The notes beneath the pieces were generated by a model. That model saw nothing but the letters and a program-made list of their open reading frames with translations. It was not told the DNA's origin and ran no database searches. From an uncultured Kiritimatiellota bacterium (GTDB lineage Bacteria > Verrucomicrobiota > Kiritimatiellia > RFP12 > UBA1067): 24,615 nucleotides of DNA. The position numbers and the translations under genes are program-made. The stretch lies in assembly GCA_934643865.1 (NCBI GenBank), contig CAKUCX010000048.1, forward strand, positions 1 to 24,615. The letters are read 5' to 3'. The first letter of the stretch is position 1; each line of letters opens with the position of its first letter. Below, piece by piece: positions 24,034 through 24,615 of the stretch.

Positions 24034-24126
24034 CTAGTTTAGCATTTTCCGGCCGGGCGGTTCAAGTGCCCACGTGCGGCACCTCGCAGGTGACGGTGAG
24101 TGTCCTTTTTGTATATTGTCCGGCAC
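24034..24126 (-). CDS. 30-codon upstream ORF (leader peptide candidate)
   Basis: A GTG start at 24126 has a perfect AAAGGAG site 7 nt upstream and a consensus -10 (TATAAT, 24161-24166) at a fitting distance before that. It encodes 30 residues starting VPDNIQKGH and ending RKMLN; no domain or signal is visible. The stop TAG lies 5 nt before the GH27 ATG, so ribosomes ending there could reinitiate on the enzyme gene. The peptide may matter only as a coupling device, or the sequence may be the remnant of an older gene start. Confidence 0.4.
   Translation of the reverse strand: MPDNIQKGHSPSPARCRTWALEPPGRKMLN
24036..24065 (-). promoter_or_regulatory. Candidate leaderless promoter of the GH27 gene
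   Basis: Minus-strand TTGAAC (24060-24065), an 18-bp spacer and the extended -10 TGC-TAAACT (24036-24041). The ATG at 24028 follows the -10 by exactly 7 nt. The promoter lies wholly inside the 30-codon upstream ORF, so it may be an alternative to transcription from the TATAAT at 24161. Confidence 0.5.
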
Positions 24127-24160
24127 GGCGTTTCTCCTTTCTGGTTGTTTTGCACCGCAC

Positions 24161-24166
24161 ATTATA
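24161..24166 (-). promoter_or_regulatory. TATAAT -10 upstream of the small ORF
   Basis: A perfect sigma-70 -10 hexamer on the minus strand, with no clear -35. A start near 24154 would give a leader of about 28 nt to the GTG at 24126. Confidence 0.4.
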
Positions 24167-24292
24167 GCGGAACCTCGGGAGGAACGCCGTCTTGCGTCCC
24201 GGAAATCAGGGGCTATTCAAAAAATCGGGATAAGAGTGGCGGGGCACCCGCCCTCGGCGCGGGACGTCCAAGCGGGCCCGGCGCGCGCCCCC

Positions 24293-24357
24293 CCGGCCGG
24301 TCAACACGGAGCGCGCGAAGGGTCCGCGCCCTCCGGCCGGTCAACACGGAGCGCGCG
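24293..24357. repeat. 25-bp direct repeat, two copies
   Basis: CCGGCCGGTCAACACGGAGC followed by GCGCG occurs at 24293-24317 and 24333-24357 without mismatch, 40 bp apart. The element ACACGGAG recurs outside it at 24370 and 24436, so the motif is part of a wider family here. Confidence 0.85.
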
Positions 24358-24411
24358 GAGACATGAAGACACGGAGATTTTCTTTCAAAGTTGGCACGCC
24401 TAGGGGAGGGA

Positions 24412-24613
24412 CGCGACGTCCTCGGCGCGCCGCGCACACGGAGACGACATCGGGGACGACATCGTGTACGCGGGCCGCCGAGGACGTCGGCCCCTACCAT
24501 CATGCACCATGCACACCATGTCCACGCACCATGCACACGCCATGCCCGCACCATGCACACGCACCATGGCGCCCATGGTAGGGCGCGACGTCCCCGGCGC
24601 GCCGCGCACACGG
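24412..24613. repeat. 30-bp repeat in direct and inverted copies
   Basis: A 30-bp unit with the core CGCGACGTCC-N-CGGCGCGCCG is found at 24412-24441 and 24584-24613 with one mismatch. An inverted 13-bp partner (rc of CGACGTCCTCGGC) lies at 24477-24489, giving a stem with 24414-24426 around a 50-nt loop. The loop holds GACGACATCG twice. The arrangement is like an intergenic palindromic (REP/MITE-like) element; mobility is not shown. Confidence 0.7.
24498..24570. repeat. Degenerate CACCATGCACAC minisatellite
   Basis: About six imperfect copies of a roughly 12-bp unit (CACCATGCACAC and variants) lie head to tail between the inverted and direct copies of the 30-bp repeat. Confidence 0.75.
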
Positions 24614-24615
24614 GG

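Larger units (their letters stand above)
24127..24615. other. Gene-free, repeat-rich right end
   Basis: Apart from the TATAAT promoter, no frame on either strand has a convincing start, ribosome site or protein-like composition. From 24290 on the sequence is built of short direct and inverted repeats (listed separately). The few open frames have skewed composition and repeated Cys/Trp/Met or Arg/Pro runs, which marks them as chance frames. Confidence 0.6.

Noticed and set aside
24238..24252. Hairpin GGCGGG-GCA-CCCGCC as a minus-strand terminator
   Set aside because: The T-run starts 13 nt after the stem, too far for intrinsic termination, and no gene is known to end there.
24293..24570. CRISPR array
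   Set aside because: Only two exact copies of the 25-bp repeat exist, with a 15-bp gap, and no cas gene is near; the other repeats have irregular units.
24213..24611. Plus- and minus-strand open frames over the right-end repeats
   Set aside because: Composition follows the CACCATGCACAC and GC-rich repeats, and none has a ribosome site.

Overview
The window reads as a high-GC, Gram-negative, anaerobic bacterium. It has three oxygen-sensitive radical-SAM enzymes, a lipoprotein-type TolC channel, a secreted alpha-galactosidase and type III secretion (T3SS) substrates. A gut or rumen member of the PVC superphylum (Kiritimatiellota, Lentisphaerota or Verrucomicrobiota type) would fit, but that is inference from gene content and no rRNA is present.

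Layout. 1-360 (-): 3'-truncated secreted zinc-ribbon protein with a Pro/His repeat tail. 427-1245 (+): glycyl-radical-enzyme activase. 1238-4357 (-): thiamine-type operon, TPP riboswitch > thiG > thiH > hydE. 4500-5606 (-): ilvC with a terminator. 5742-11985 (+): five-gene operon, TolC-like lipoprotein > MacA-like adaptor > MacB ATPase > MacB permease > ApbE flavin transferase. 11982-18806 (-): T3SS substrate island with a SycD-type chaperone, the major translocator SctE, an enlarged SctB-like minor translocator, four tandem EspA/SseB-like filament paralogues, a small exported ORF and a 310-aa protein of unknown function. 18876-19193 (-): stand-alone HPt protein. 19344-24028 (-): GH27 alpha-galactosidase > ABC-2-type permease > M18 aminopeptidase, preceded by a 30-codon upstream ORF. 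24127-24615: no gene seen, but a dense set of short direct and inverted repeats.

The main discovery candidate is the T3SS island. None of the secretion apparatus is here, only chaperone, pore and filament-type substrates, and the filament protein has expanded to four divergent copies. Three transcription units in the island start with the same bipartite box, GTAAC-N16/17-CGTAGAC, 26-42 bp before the start codon. I did not see this box elsewhere in the window. It resembles promoters of ECF sigma factors (compare HrpL boxes) and suggests a dedicated sigma factor coded elsewhere. The other promoters look like housekeeping promoters with an extended -10 close to TGNTANACT, and three genes start exactly 7 nt after the -10, which implies leaderless mRNAs.
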